NCBI GenBank assembly: GCA_033032865.1
Contig: JAWHQI010000266.1
Location: 3,695,501-3,759,500 of the forward strand
Source: Dactylorhiza incarnata
Lineage: Eukaryota > Streptophyta > Magnoliopsida > Asparagales > Orchidaceae
Direction of reading: 5' to 3'
Length of the DNA stretch: 64,000 bases
Shown here: positions 32,945 to 44,058 of the stretch, piece after piece
How the letters are laid out: each line of letters opens with the position of its first letter
Position numbering within the stretch: position 1 is the first letter of the stretch
The notes under the pieces: generated by a model
Told to the model about the DNA's origin: nothing
Database searches by the model: none
Seen by the model: only the letters and a program-made list of their open reading frames with translations
Translations under genes and position numbers: made by a program

Positions 32945-33109
32945 CGCCGACTCGACAGTCCGGTGTTTGATGGTACTGATCTCATGGGCTGGTTGGCCCG
33001 CACGGAACAATATTTTGACCTCCAGGGCACTCCTGAAGCCCAAAAGGTGCCCCTAGCGACGATCTACATGGAGGGCTCAGCCGTCTACTGGGTTCGTTGG
33101 CTACGCTAG
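32891..33109 (+). pseudogene. gag: Ty3/gypsy gag N-terminal fragment
   Basis: Sixty-odd codons read LRRLDSPVFDGTDLMGWLAR, then TEQYFDLQGTPEAQKVPLA and YMEGSAVYWVRWL, ending at a TAG. This is the start of the retrotransposon gag core (L-x-F-P-x-F-D-G-x-D-P-x-x-W-x-x-R-x-E-Q-F-F). The rest of gag and all of pol are missing. The upstream Pro/Ser-rich region lies in the tandem duplication. Confidence 0.7.
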
Positions 33110-33792
33110 TCCACCATCAATATTATATTATGTGCCTCTGAATTTAAAAGTAAAACTCATAAGGATACTTGATTAAGTCATTTTTATCGCAAAATATCTA
33201 TTTATATATGTTACATTCTCGTAGGCATTTTCATCCAACATCAAAGAAACCCTAGAAATTCTCTCCCTCTTGGTTTGTTGCAGGAAACCTCAAAGTACAT
33301 TTTGCTATTTGTAATTGTGTTAGTATTGTTTTTCACTCAACTTGTCTATTTTTCTTTGCACGCTTTTGAGTCGAGAGCACACAAAGTAATGACAATTCTA
33401 CGTGAATATATGAGGAAACCCAAAAAATTTGGCTCCTCTCCATGCAACATAAATCATCAAAACCACAACCAAAGATGCACCACTTTCTACAGAGAGGACA
33501 ACACTTGAAATTTAAAAAAAACTTTATTCATATACATCAAGTCTAATAGAAAAAGTATGGATGCCTAGGTTCCTTGGTCACTAACAATAATCTCAGACTA
33601 ATCTAAATAACAAAACATCCCAAAAAATTATAGTTTATCCATAGGACCATAACTAATCTAAGTATCAAAAACAACGTATAATCATAAATAAGATTGATTC
33701 CTAAGAAAGAAGTAAGTATCAAGCATTTCAAATAAAGAACTTAAATGAGGCCAAATATCAATCATGTGCGAGAAGTGAAAAGAGTCACTCAC
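33110..33792. other. Intron-like or intergenic AT-rich region
   Basis: It lies downstream, on the minus strand, of the TXNL4B-like exon. I searched by eye for the following exons of that gene and did not find them. Confidence 0.4.
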
Positions 33793-33924
33793 AATGTCAT
33801 CAAGCTGGAGGCAAATGGAATCTGAGGCACGGCCGAAGCGGAGAACAAGAACCTTGTCGAGGGTATCCCTGATCACCTTGTTAACTTCCTGCTTTGTCGT
33901 CAAAGTCTGCAGAATAAAGCTCAT
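33793..33924 (-). CDS. Exon 1 of a TXNL4B / DIM1-like U5 snRNP protein (partial)
   Basis: Forty-four codons from the ATG at 33924 (MSFILQTLTTKQEVNKVI, then VLVLRFGRASDSICLQLDDI) match the N-terminus of plant thioredoxin-like 4B, a relative of the spliceosomal DIM1/DIB1 protein. The exon ends at ATT|GTGAGT, a good donor site, at 33792. The upstream open frame adds a hydrophobic stretch that is not part of the family. Downstream exons (thioredoxin fold core) were not found before the repeats at 33100. It is therefore either a long-intron gene running left or, more likely, a captured or relict gene fragment. Confidence 0.65.
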
Positions 33925-34079
33925 CTCCAAGACCGAACCTAGTCCACGGTGACATATTACAAATAGAAGTATGACTCTAGTTATCACGGTTAAAGAAAAA
34001 ACAAAAAAAATTGCATCTATTGGAAAGTTGATAAGAGAACACATGGAAACATTTTCAAATAGCAACAAGAACTCGTATG

Positions 34080-34920
34080 TATATTTAGTGTGAACCTTTT
34101 TAGGAGTATTGATTCTATCTTTAGTTGTTTTATGATTAACTTTTTCTTCGGTGTAGTTATTTAATAAGCCATTGATGACACAAAATCGTTTATTCGTTTG
34201 AATACATCATCCCAAAAATGTTTCAGCACCGTGGTTGAGTGAATGCCCGCAACGAACTGATCATAATACTTACGCCAAACTGATAATATTTCCTTTAAAT
34301 ATGAATCAACATCAGGTAAATGTTCTAATTATAGACCTCAATGCATACAAGCTACGGTGGTAGTAAATTATTGATCATATTTTAAGGTTCACCATTTCTA
34401 CTAATACCACGGCCTATTTTAAATAATCACAAATGTATGCTTATATTTTTTTATGAACATCCTCATTCTCTCGACTTCATCAAAACCCGAGGAGAATACC
34501 TTTATAATGCAGATTGCTTCCTTCTCCCAAAAGCTTCCTCTCTGATTACCAAGGTTTATTTAGATCTTAATGATCATGGTTCCCTCATAGAGCAAGCCCT
34601 GGTTAATTACATCTTTAAGAATACGTAAAAACACTCTTAATTAAGGTCGTTGCTTATGCTTTAGTTCACAAATCTTCATTTGAGGGGATTTGTTGGGATG
34701 GATGGTCGACCATATGGTTAGTGTTAAGTCAAGTTCAAGTGAGTCATATTCTACCTTCAAATCAATGATTTTAATTTTGACTTGGTCCAAGTTCAAGTAG
34801 AGTCAAAACTATTATATTTTGATTTGACTTTTGAGTTATATTGATATATTAAATTGAAAAACATATTTTAAATGCAATTCCAAACTATTATCTATATTTT
34901 TAACAAGATACAATGAAACA
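34080..34920. other. Unannotated AT-rich region
   Basis: I see no recognisable gene. Near 34730-34830 the text repeats AAGTTCAAGT and TTGACTT words. Confidence 0.4.
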
Positions 34921-34992
34921 TAATATATATGCACACATATATGTCAATAATATATATATATAATACATATATATATATGTGTATTATATACA
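34921..34992. repeat. AT microsatellite-like stretch
   Basis: Runs of ATAT and TATATGTGTATT between 34921 and 34992 make an alternating AT/GT tract next to the 24-bp minisatellite. Confidence 0.7.
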
Positions 34993-35085
34993 TAATAATG
35001 AACACTCGTGCATATAAGTGTATGTATGTTGCAACATATATCGAGTTAATTTGAGTATATCATGTTTCAAGTATTTTTTGAGTAT

Positions 35086-35882
35086 ATCAATCGGAGTCAT
35101 TTTTGGTATATCAATCGGAGTCATTTTTGGTATATCAATCGGAGTCATTTTTCGTATATCAATCGGAGTCATTTTTCGTATATCAATCGGAGTCATTTTT
35201 CGTATATCAATCGGAGTCATTTTTCGTATATCAATCGGAGTCATTTTTCGTATATCAATCGGAGTCATTTTTCGTATATCAATCGGAGTCATTTTTCGTA
35301 TATCAATCGGAGTCATTTTTCGTATATCAATCGGAGTCATTTTTCGTATATCAATCGGAGTCATTTTTCATATATCAATCGGAGTCATTTTTCGTATATC
35401 AATCGGAGTCATTTTTCGTATATCAATCGGAGTCATTTTTCGTATATCAATCGGAGTCATTTTCCGTATATCAATCGGAGTCATTTTTCGTATATCAATC
35501 GGAGTCATTTTCCGTATATCAATCGGAGTCATTTTCCGTATATCAATCGGAGTCATTTTCCGTATATCAATCGGAGTCATTTTCCGTATATCAATCGGAG
35601 TCATTTTCCGTATATCAATCGGAGTCATTTTCCGTATATCAATCAGAGTCATTTTCCGTATATCAATCGGAGTCATTTTCCGTATATCAATCGGAGTCAT
35701 TTTCCGTATATCAATCGGAGTCATTTTTCGTATATCAATCGGAGTCATTTTTCGTATATCAATCGGAGTCATTTTTCGTATATCAATCGGAGTCATTTTT
35801 CGTATATCAATCGGAGTCATTTTTCGTATATCAATCGGAGTCATTTTTCGTATATCAATCGGAGTCATTTTTCGTATATCAT
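35086..35882 (+). repeat. 24-bp minisatellite, ~33 copies
   Basis: The unit is GTATATCAATCGGAGTCATT plus TTTC (24 bp). Variants form blocks: TTTTTGG in the first two copies, TTTTTCG next, about ten TTTTCCG copies between 35461 and 35720, then TTTTTCG again. Because 24 is divisible by 3, all three plus-strand frames and one minus frame stay open with 8-residue periods (ISIGVIFR, YINRSHFS, VYQSESFF, MTPIDIRK). These ORFs are most simply by-products of the repeat. Confidence 0.95.
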
Positions 35883-35899
35883 GTATCACATCATTTTTT

Positions 35900-38100
35900 A
35901 TTTGAATGAATTGATTTTGCGCAATCAGAGAAAATTGATTTCAATTATGAATCAACTAAAATCAAAGCTGAGTTCCTAACATAATTCCCATCCCCAATAC
36001 ACCTTGTGGTTGTGGTCTTCCAAAGTATTTTTCATGTCATTATTTCTAGGGAGCCTGATTCACATCCACGGGTTACCTCCTTTCAAATATCTCAATTAGA
36101 CCTACTAGAACAATGACTTGGGCTACAATATGTTATGATGATCTGGTCCTTACTGAACATTTAAATTTATTGGATATCCTTGAGGACATATCCCTTAATT
36201 AGGTGATTAGCTTTCTGGTAGAGGACTTCGTTATATCGTCAGATTGCTTAGTAAAGGAGTACCTAAGTTAATCCTAAGATTTAAGCAATATTTAGCTCAT
36301 TTCAAAGAGAAGCCTTCGACATGATAGGGACTTTAATCTACTTAGTAGCATTTGGTTAACTAAAATATGTTTTGTTTTGATTAGTCAAAACCAAGTCATT
36401 GGGTAGATTTGTGAGCTCACATATTCCAACTAGTCCAGCTGAATCGAGGAACTAGTCGATGTAAACCGAGAGTTTAAATCGGAGTTTCGCAAACTTAATC
36501 ATGTTTTAACTTCAGAAGGTTTTTAATCGTTATTTGAGAATGAAACTTTAGAATGTTTACGGATCGAACCAAGGTGGCATCTTCCCATCAACAAGCTTAA
36601 CCATGGATAATAATTTATGAATAGGCTACTTTTAGATAATTAATTGAACCGATAAGACTAAGCTAATACATGCTGCAAGACAAGAGCGGAGTTTACCTAA
36701 GTCATATGCAAAACTAAACTAGGTAGTAGCCCCTTCAAGCACAGTGGCTGCTCGGGTAGAACTCCTGGACAAATGTCGGAAAGGGAGTCGAGGTTGACGA
36801 CACTGGCCTAGCAATCCAAATTCGTCTGAACAGGTCGTAGGAAGGAAGCCTGAAGTCGACGACAACCTGAAGGCGGAAAGCAATCTCAGCTGGGTCGGAA
36901 GGCGGCTGCGGAAGAAACGCTGGACGTCTCCGGTGAAGTCGACGGGGGTCACGCTTGGCGGTAGAAGCTTTCGAACGCAAGGGAGTCGTCGTTCCTGGAG
37001 GCTTCCGTCGAGGTTGACGAGTAAGGCGTGCGGGAAGGCAGGGCAACGGCGATTCCCCAGCTAACAGAGGGAACGGATTTTCGTCGGTCTTTTCCTGGTT
37101 ACCCGTTTCTCTGGGTGGTGTTATGGGCACGCCTAGTTATGAGCACGATATGTTATGACCAAAAATATTAATGTTAGATCGAATCACGGTAACCCGCACG
37201 CTCACCCTCGCTCTCAAACCCTAAAAAGTAATTCCTCGTCGGCAACCACAAGCTCGCATTCCCAGCGAAGTGGAGCCCCAACGTCGGCACATGTTGCCTG
37301 TCTTTACTTTCATTCCTGTACTCATAACACTGTCTGAGACCCGTCCTCTCCTCTGCGCTGGAGGTGACGACAAAACTCCTCTCCATCTGCCGCCTGAACT
37401 CCGCTATCAGAAGATGGTGCATATGAAAGTGAGAAGCTTCTTACCTTTCTCCTTCTAGATCGAATGAAGATGGACTGCCAACTACTCACAGGACAGAGCC
37501 CTAGATCTTGCACAACACAGAGGGACGGGATCTCTCGCAAACTCCTGATCTACTCCTTCGAGCAACACAAAGATCAACGGCATCTGACAAGCGCCAGCAA
37601 CGAACGGCTCCAGGCGCGCATAGGAGCGGCAGCGGAGGCCGGATCTGGTTGTCTTGGCGACGTAAACTCCAACGGCAGCAGAGTTCGGAACACCTAGAAG
37701 ATCTTCCTGTCGATCGACGCACAGGGACTGGAGGCAGTGACAAACAGAGCAGCGCGATCCTTCTCCAATTCGTGAGCAGCAATGAGAGATAGGAGCAAAA
37801 CAGAAGACCTACTGGATTTCATTTTGCGAGAACTACGAGCTCAAACGAGCAGTGATGGCAGTTTCGCAAAACTAGGGAGGAAAGATGGGGCTGCCCTTAC
37901 TAAAAATGAGGAGAGGAAAAAAAATACTTACCTTTTAGAGTCCTTGGTTTGCCAATAGCGAAAAACAGTCTGCCCATATAATCACCTTTTTTTCTTTTAG
38001 AGGGGTTTTTATGAGTAGGTAATTAATGTGCAAATTTGTTTTTGATAGGTGCAAGTCGTTTTAACAATAAAAAATTATTATAAAATTATTAAACAAGATC
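35900..38100. other. Region without recognised genes
   Basis: The frames at 36719-37130 (minus) and 37174-37792 (both strands) are Arg/Ser/Pro-rich and show no known motif. I see no promoter-ORF arrangement that I trust. Confidence 0.4.
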
Positions 38101-38147
38101 TCTAAGTTTAGATATGTGCAAACCATCTCGTGCTCTTCCCCTGATAT

Positions 38148-38620
38148 GACCCTGCGCACCATTGAGAATTTCCACGAGCTTTGCACCGGTGAGAAGGGCA
38201 CGGCAAATATGGGAAGTCGCTGCACTTCAATGGATCGTCCTTCCACCGCGTGATCCCGGGCTTCATGTGTCAGGGAAGAGACTTCACCGCAGGAAACAAC
38301 ATCGTAGGTGAATTGATCTATGACGCGAAGTTTGCCGACGAGAACTTCATCAAGAAGCACACCGGATCTGGTATTCTCTCCATGGCTAACGCCGGAGTAA
38401 ACACCAACGAATCCCAGTTCTTCATATGCACAGAGAAGACCTCTTGGCTCGATGGCATGCACGTAGTGTTTGGCCAAGTTATCGAGGGATTGGATGTGTT
38501 AGGGGCATTGAGAAGGTCGGATCTTCGTCTGACCGAACATCGAAGGTTTTCACCATCGCCGACTGTGGCCAACTCTCTTGGAGCCCTATCGTTGGATATT
38601 GTCTGTCAATAACTATCGTT
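38148..38620 (+). pseudogene. Cyclophilin (peptidyl-prolyl isomerase) pseudogene
   Basis: The reading goes [16 protein letters not shown], then (next frame) [58 protein letters not shown] and, after another shift, [15 protein letters not shown] with IADCGQLS. Active-site residues (Arg and Phe of FHRVIPGF, Met and Gln of MCQG, Trp of SWLDG, His of HVVFG) remain. The first ~30 codons are missing. Frameshifts near 38200 and 38500 disrupt it. Plant cytosolic cyclophilin genes are often intronless, so lack of introns does not prove retroposition. Confidence 0.8.
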
Positions 38621-38624
38621 GACG

Positions 38625-39194
38625 CGTTGTTTCCCTTATCTCTCGTTTGTGTCCCACCGTGTCGTCATTTTTGTGATTTTTTTCGCTTTGAAACTATTTC
38701 TGCTCTTGTTATGATGTTTTCCTTTTGATTCGCTACTCTTCCCCAATAGCTATTAAGAGAAGGCTTATACTATTTTAGAGTAGAGGAAGGTTAGCTTTGT
38801 TCCTACATTCTGCATCTGCGAACGACTTAGCGGAAGTAATGAGAGAGATAACAGAGAAGGGATTGACCGTCGCTTGTGCATGTTTTTCGATTCCAAGTAA
38901 TAATGATACCGCCCAATGTTACCAGGTCGATTTCTCTGGTGACCAGCAACACATTTCATCGAGCAGTTGTGCGTATCCATAACGACGATGATCTCCCTCC
39001 TCCCTCCCGTCCACGAGGACTATATGGCTTAGCTTGGTTTTCACTTAATAATTTTGTCTGCACTTATAATTTTTTTTATTTGCACGCATAATTGGTCTGC
39101 ACATATCCAAAAATGATCTGCACATAAGAATCACCTATAAAAATAGCCATGAATTTAGTTCCATTGGTTTTTATTAATTATGAATAAACCTTGA
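38625..39194. other. Spacer after the cyclophilin pseudogene
   Basis: It may include the decayed 3' UTR of the pseudogene. No other feature is recognised. Confidence 0.4.
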
Positions 39195-40457
39195 GGGTCG
39201 TTCGTTTGCACGGAATTGAAGACTTGGAATTGGAATTCGACGACGAATTTCAATTACGCCGTTCGGTTCTTATGTAGCTTTAATAATTGAAATTTGAGTT
39301 GAATATCATGGAATTGATTTTAGTCTAAGCACAAAATATAGTTGGACATATCGAAATTGGACGAGTCTGACTCGCTCAATTTACTCCCGAAAAAAAAAGC
39401 GAGCAACGACACCTTAACTGCGCTTCCCGTTCCTCCTCGACATTCTGACTCGCAAGGGCTCCTCCACTTTCCAGCAGCGTCTCGCGATCTTCCGATGATC
39501 CAGCAATGGCACGAATATTTTCACCCGGGCGCGCGTTTTTCGCCCAAGAGGGCGTTTTTTCGCCTAGGCAGGCTTTTTTCGCCCGGGCGGGCGTTTTTTG
39601 CCCGGGCGCGCGTTTTTCTCCCGGGCGCTCGTTTTTCTCCCGGGCGCGCATTTTTCGTCCAGACGTGCGTTTTTTTTTCCTGGACGCACGAGAGCGTATT
39701 TTTTCGCCAGGTGCGCATATTTCGCCCGGTCGTGCATTTATCGCCCGGGAACGATTTTTACGCCCGGGCACACAGCTTTTCGCCCGTGCGCGCGCTTTTC
39801 GCCCGTGCGCGTGTTTTTCGCCGGGGCGCGCGTTTTTCGCCCGAGCGCGCGTATTCGCCCGGGCGAGCTTTTTTCGCCCGGGCGAGCTTTTTTCGCCCGG
39901 GCGCGCTTTTTTCGCCCAGACGGGTGTTTTTCGCCGGGACATGCATTTTGTCGCACTGGCGCGCATTTTTCGCCCGTTCACGTAGATTGTTTTTTGGGCG
40001 CGCGTATTTCGCCCTAGCGCATTTTTCGCCCTGGCGCGCATTTTTCTCCTTGACATGCATTTTTCGCCCTGATGCTCGAATTGTCGCCGAGGTGTGCATT
40101 TTGCGCCCAGGCGCGAGTTTTTTGCCCGGACATGCTTTTTGCACCCGAGCGCATGTTTTTTTCCTGGCGCGCATTCTTTTTTCAAAAGACGCATTTTTTC
40201 TTCAAAAGATGCATTTTTTATTATATATGTAAAAGAGTGTTAGTTTCTTTGTAATATTTTTCAATTCTTAGATTAAATTTTATTTAACTAACGAACAAAA
40301 GAATTGATAAATTTCACAATATTCACCAATATTGTTTATTAGGCGAACGCTGAAATTGGAATTAGACCAATTCCAATTCTGAATATCGAATCCCAATATC
40401 GAATCCCAATATCGAATTCTAATATCAAATTCCAATTCTGTCCAAACGAACGGGCCC
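39195..40457. mobile_element. PIF/Harbinger-like non-autonomous element with minisatellite core
   Basis: The ends are inverted: GGGTCGTTCGTTTGCACGG on the left, and GGGCCCGTTCGTTTGGACAG when the right end is reversed. GGAATTC/GAATTGG-rich subterminal sequence lies on both sides. A 3-bp T-A-A type target site is possible (TGA left, TAA right). There is no transposase. The centre is occupied by the GC-rich tandem repeat at 39517-40205. Confidence 0.6.
39517..40205. repeat. GC-rich ~20-bp minisatellite
   Basis: Irregular units around TTTTTCGCCCGGGCGCGCG are repeated about 33 times. Variants in the second half of the unit are frequent (GGGCGAGC, CCGAGCGCGC, GTGCGCGT). Long ORFs on both strands here (for example 39342-40232 plus and 39376-40194 minus) are by-products of the repeat. 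Each unit contains the palindrome CGCCCGGGCG, so hairpins are likely. Confidence 0.85.
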
Positions 40458-40567
40458 TAAGATCTTTTAATTTAAATTTTTTTGACATGGTTTTATGCGT
40501 CGTTAATTATTTAAAGTTTGTCTTTTTCATCCTATCTATTCAAATTTATTAACTATATATTCATGAT

Positions 40568-41131
40568 CCCATCCCGCCATGACGTTCGTGTGTCGCACTA
40601 TCAATTGCTAGTGGCGTGCTTGGTGGTGAGGTGACGGTGACCCTCATTTTGCCAGTGCGACCCACTTCATCCGCAAGCCTTCTCGTCCACCCGTGCAGCA
40701 AAGCGGTGCTAATAGCCCATATAATCCATCAACCTAGCCAAGAGGTGCTAACGGCCCTCACTCCTTTCCGTAGTTACTCTCACCTCATCCGCTTGCCTAC
40801 TCGTCCATTCGCCTTGCGAAGTATTGCATAACGGCCTGCATAGTTTCCATCCGCATGGCGAAACAGTGCATAACGACTTGCATAGTAGTTTATTTTCTTT
40901 ATTTTGTTTTTTCGCAAACCAAACCATTCCTAGCCATTCTCATCCCTTCCGACCTGAAAGACCTTAATCTCAAGTCATTCCTTGATAGTTAACTCAACCT
41001 TACAGTGTTCCTTTGAGATTCGATACTTGAGAATTACTCGCCCATTATATATTACTTGAACGATCGGTACACTGCCGTTTTGTGTCGCAGTCTTGCTACC
41101 TACTATAGCGGTGTGCTAGATTTGCGCATCA
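40568..41131 (+). repeat. LARD-like 5' LTR, 5'-truncated
   Basis: Homology with 54767-55331 begins at ATCCCGCCATGAC and continues to the LTR end, with substitutions and short indels. Upstream of 40568 the sequences are unrelated, so the first ~1.2 kb present in the right LTR is missing. Confidence 0.8.
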
Positions 41132-41137
41132 AGTTTT

Positions 41138-41155
41138 TGGCGCCGTTGTCGGAGA
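41138..41155 (+). promoter_or_regulatory. Primer-binding site, tRNA-Asp type
   Basis: TGGCGCCGTTGTCGGAGA lies six bases after the LTR end. It differs at one position or so from the TGGCGCCGTTGCCGGGGA complement of the plant tRNA-Asp 3' end, the site used by Athila-type and related elements. Confidence 0.75.
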
Positions 41156-41366
41156 ATACAGTCGTGTGAGTTGCGTGAGAGAGAGACAAGAGATAAAGTT
41201 CTTTCCCATGTGTATTTCACATTTGTTTTAATTTAGTATTTGTAAATTCTCTTATTATCTGTTTTAAGTATTTCAAAAATCAGGTTTCTGTTGATTTAAT
41301 TTTTCATTCGTGCCTACTGAGTTCTTTTTCAGCTTATATTATTTGTGAATCCATCTTTGCACCAAT

Positions 41367-42612
41367 ATGTATTCTTATCAACAATGTAGATGGTGTAGAG
41401 CGTTTAATCATTCTAGTGATGATTCATCTAGGAAGCCGTAATTATAATCTGTATAGTTCATCGTATGGTGAATCTAGATCCTCAAATGAACCTACGTATT
41501 ATAATTATGCGTCCCCATCGCGAGCATCTCCTTCACTGAGTGGTTTGGCTTTTTCACAGTCAAAACCTACCGGGAAGCGATGCTTGTGCTGTCGGAGTTT
41601 TGATCACACGTTGAAGGACTATGAGAAAGGGAAATTGCAATTGGAAGAGGAAGATGAGTCAGTACTCATCACCATTCCACCATTTCCTTATCACACTACT
41701 CCTTCAATCGTTGGGGACATATACGCCATGCCCACGTGTCCTCATGGGAGCACGACGGATGTGTCCACTAGTGTTGTTGATCACTACGATGACATTTTGG
41801 AGTTTTCATCCTCTATTGTGCCGTCATTTCCTGTGGATTCTGTATCTGAGGATATTTCTTCACTCCTATCGAACTCTATCTTGAGCCCTATCTCTACTTA
41901 GATATTTTCTTGTATCAGTATGCATGTATCTTCTGCTCTTATTGCCGAATTTCTAGATGTGCAGGATGAGCCTATGGAACCCGAAGTTGTACCAAGTTGC
42001 ACTGAGGAGGATATTTTTCTTAGTGAGGAAGTTTCTACCTCATCACCGGAGGAGAAAGTCCAACTCATCACCGAAGTTCCTAGCTGCTCGTATTTTTCCC
42101 GCAGCGATCTTAATGCGACCGATAATGATCCTTTTGTGGAACCTGATGGGAGTGACACCGGGGCCACTCCTCCTGTGTTTGAATTTTTTAGTTCTACGTC
42201 CATTTTATTCCATAATCATCCTTCTTATAATGCTGATATTGATATGGGCATTCTTCCTGCTTCCCCTCCTGCTTTAATTTCTACTATTTCGTATATTCCC
42301 CTGCAGGTGCATGAGTTTGTGGACCCATTTTTGGGTGATTCTGAGTGGCAGTCTTGGAAGGGAAAGCAGATGGCAATGATGAAATCAATCTCCCATTCCA
42401 CTTCATCATCATTGCATGCGTTTTCCTTAAAAGACTGGGTGCAGGGTGGTAAACGTTATTTCATCAATGACCGCCATTTGAAGGAGATGAAGAGGATGAA
42501 GACAGATGAAATTTGGAGATGGAAAGCTTCTGATCTTCTGGACTACTGTTGTTGGGTCTTCAGACCCATTTCTTTCATTTCTAGTTACTACTTTAAATCA
42601 ACTTATAGTTGA
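41367..42612 (+). pseudogene. LARD-like ORF with two degenerate zinc knuckles, function unknown
   Basis: A frame from the ATG at 41367 reads MYSYQQCRWCRAFNHSSDDS. After a +1 shift, the frame from 41416 continues to 42612 with a single TAG at 41899-41901 (161 codons, stop, then 230 codons from the next Met). The second part has RCLCCRSFDHTLKDY. Both fit C-x2-C-x4-H-x4-C with the last Cys replaced (Ser, Tyr). The middle is acidic and Ser-rich; the C-terminus is basic and Trp-rich (WQSWKGKQMAMMK, WVQGGKRYFINDR, EIWRWKASDLL). I recognise no enzyme. It may be a diverged gag-like protein. Confidence 0.45.
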
Positions 42613-44053
42613 TTATTTTGTTGAGCATGTAATAATAATTAGGATTTATTAACTTTTGCTTTTATGCTTAGACAATTATGTATTACTGCATAATACAGGT
42701 ATTGAGTCCAGCTTAAGGACGGTAAACAAAAACACTAATGGGAGACAACCCAGAGCTAGTGGTTTTTGTTCTCTAATCCGCTAATAGTTTAGTATTTATA
42801 TTTGCTTTTGCTTGGAGCTGTCTTCCCTCCAGGTGCTTGCGTTATTTTGGGATGGCGGAGGCTGCTCTTTTTCATGATTTTCATGCGTCTTCCGATATGC
42901 TCATTTATGAGCATGGGGTACATTCTAAATTCTCCTCCTGTCTATTTAGCTTTTCATATTTAAAATGCTCATTATAGTCTCATATAAGTCTAGGGGAGAG
43001 CATTGTGGCTGAGCACCTGCACTGCGCACGCATCACTTCACAAGCATGTCGGAAGCACTTTTTGATTTCAGTTTAAATTTTTATAATTCTTTCATTGTTG
43101 CGCACACCACAACACCCACTTGAGCGTGTGCTTATTTGTCGATGCGTCTTGGGTAAAAATTTATTTGCTGTGTGTGATTGGAAGATCATGATGTTGGTAT
43201 AGAATTGAGTGGCAGAGTAACATGTTGACTCTTGTAGTGCTCCTAGTCGAGTGCTCGCGTCTCATGTTGAAATTCTTGTAGAATTAGTTTTTTCTTATGC
43301 ATTTAGTTTATAAATTTCTACTTGTGTGAGTGTTGTTTATTCTACTCGCAATTCGTAAATCCAGTAGAATCCGACGGTAGTGTAGGTGAGTGTGTAGACG
43401 ATCTCTAGTGATGTATTGCTCGAGTCGGGAGGAAGGATATTCTTTCTTGGTGGCTAAGAACTTGCCCCTAGCAACTCTTGAAGCCTGGGTATATGTTATT
43501 TCATTTGTGCAAGTGTGATATAGGCCATTCTTTGGCCCGGTTGAGCCTTTGACCATTCCTACACGCTCTATCCTTGCTTAGCCCATTTGTGCCTAATCCC
43601 CACCGTTTGATTCAGCTCCACCTTCAATTCACCAAATCCAAAATGACTATCCTAATCGCACACCAAATTCTGAGCTCAAGCGATTGTGTATTTAAAAGTT
43701 TGGTGTTGATGCGGTGTATATTTGTGGTTGTGGTGGCAATGCGTTATTGAAAATATAGCTGTGTTTGTTATTATATGTGCAAAGTTATAAATTTGAAAAG
43801 AAAAAAGAAAAAAAAATTGAAAATAAATGAAAGTAAAAAAGTAAAACAATTCTGTAAGGAAATGTATTTAGGAATAGGTGGTGTACACACCCCATTGTTT
43901 CAAGTTTAAATTTGGGGGTGTGGTGTACGCGTTTTCATTATTGCCTTGGGATAGTGCTTTTATTGCGAGCTCAGTTGGGTTAGGTGTGTTAAGCCCCCAC
44001 GTTTATCATTGTTTAGCGCACTGTATCCTAAGCCTAAATCATAACCTAAAGTC
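42613..44053. other. LARD-like interior, non-coding
   Basis: No domain-bearing ORF is found. A TTTGGGGGTGTGGTG stretch near 43911 resembles an internal purine tract. The CTATT target site of the Tekay insertion is at 44054-44058. Confidence 0.45.
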
Positions 44054-44058
44054 CTATT

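Noticed and set aside
35086..35882. Possible CRISPR-like array
   Set aside because: Units are contiguous with no variable spacers, and the sequence is plant nuclear DNA.
35018..35979. Overlapping 268-305-codon ORFs with 8-residue repeats, on both strands
   Set aside because: They arise from a stop-free 24-bp minisatellite; all frames mirror the DNA repeat and there is no non-repeat domain.
36719..37792. Cluster of Arg/Pro/Ser-rich ORFs on both strands
   Set aside because: They overlap on opposite strands, with no motif, start context or splice pattern that supports one of them.
39342..40232. 296- and 272-codon Arg/Ala/Phe-rich ORFs on opposite strands
   Set aside because: They cover the GC-rich minisatellite and show only its translation; high GC lowers stop frequency.
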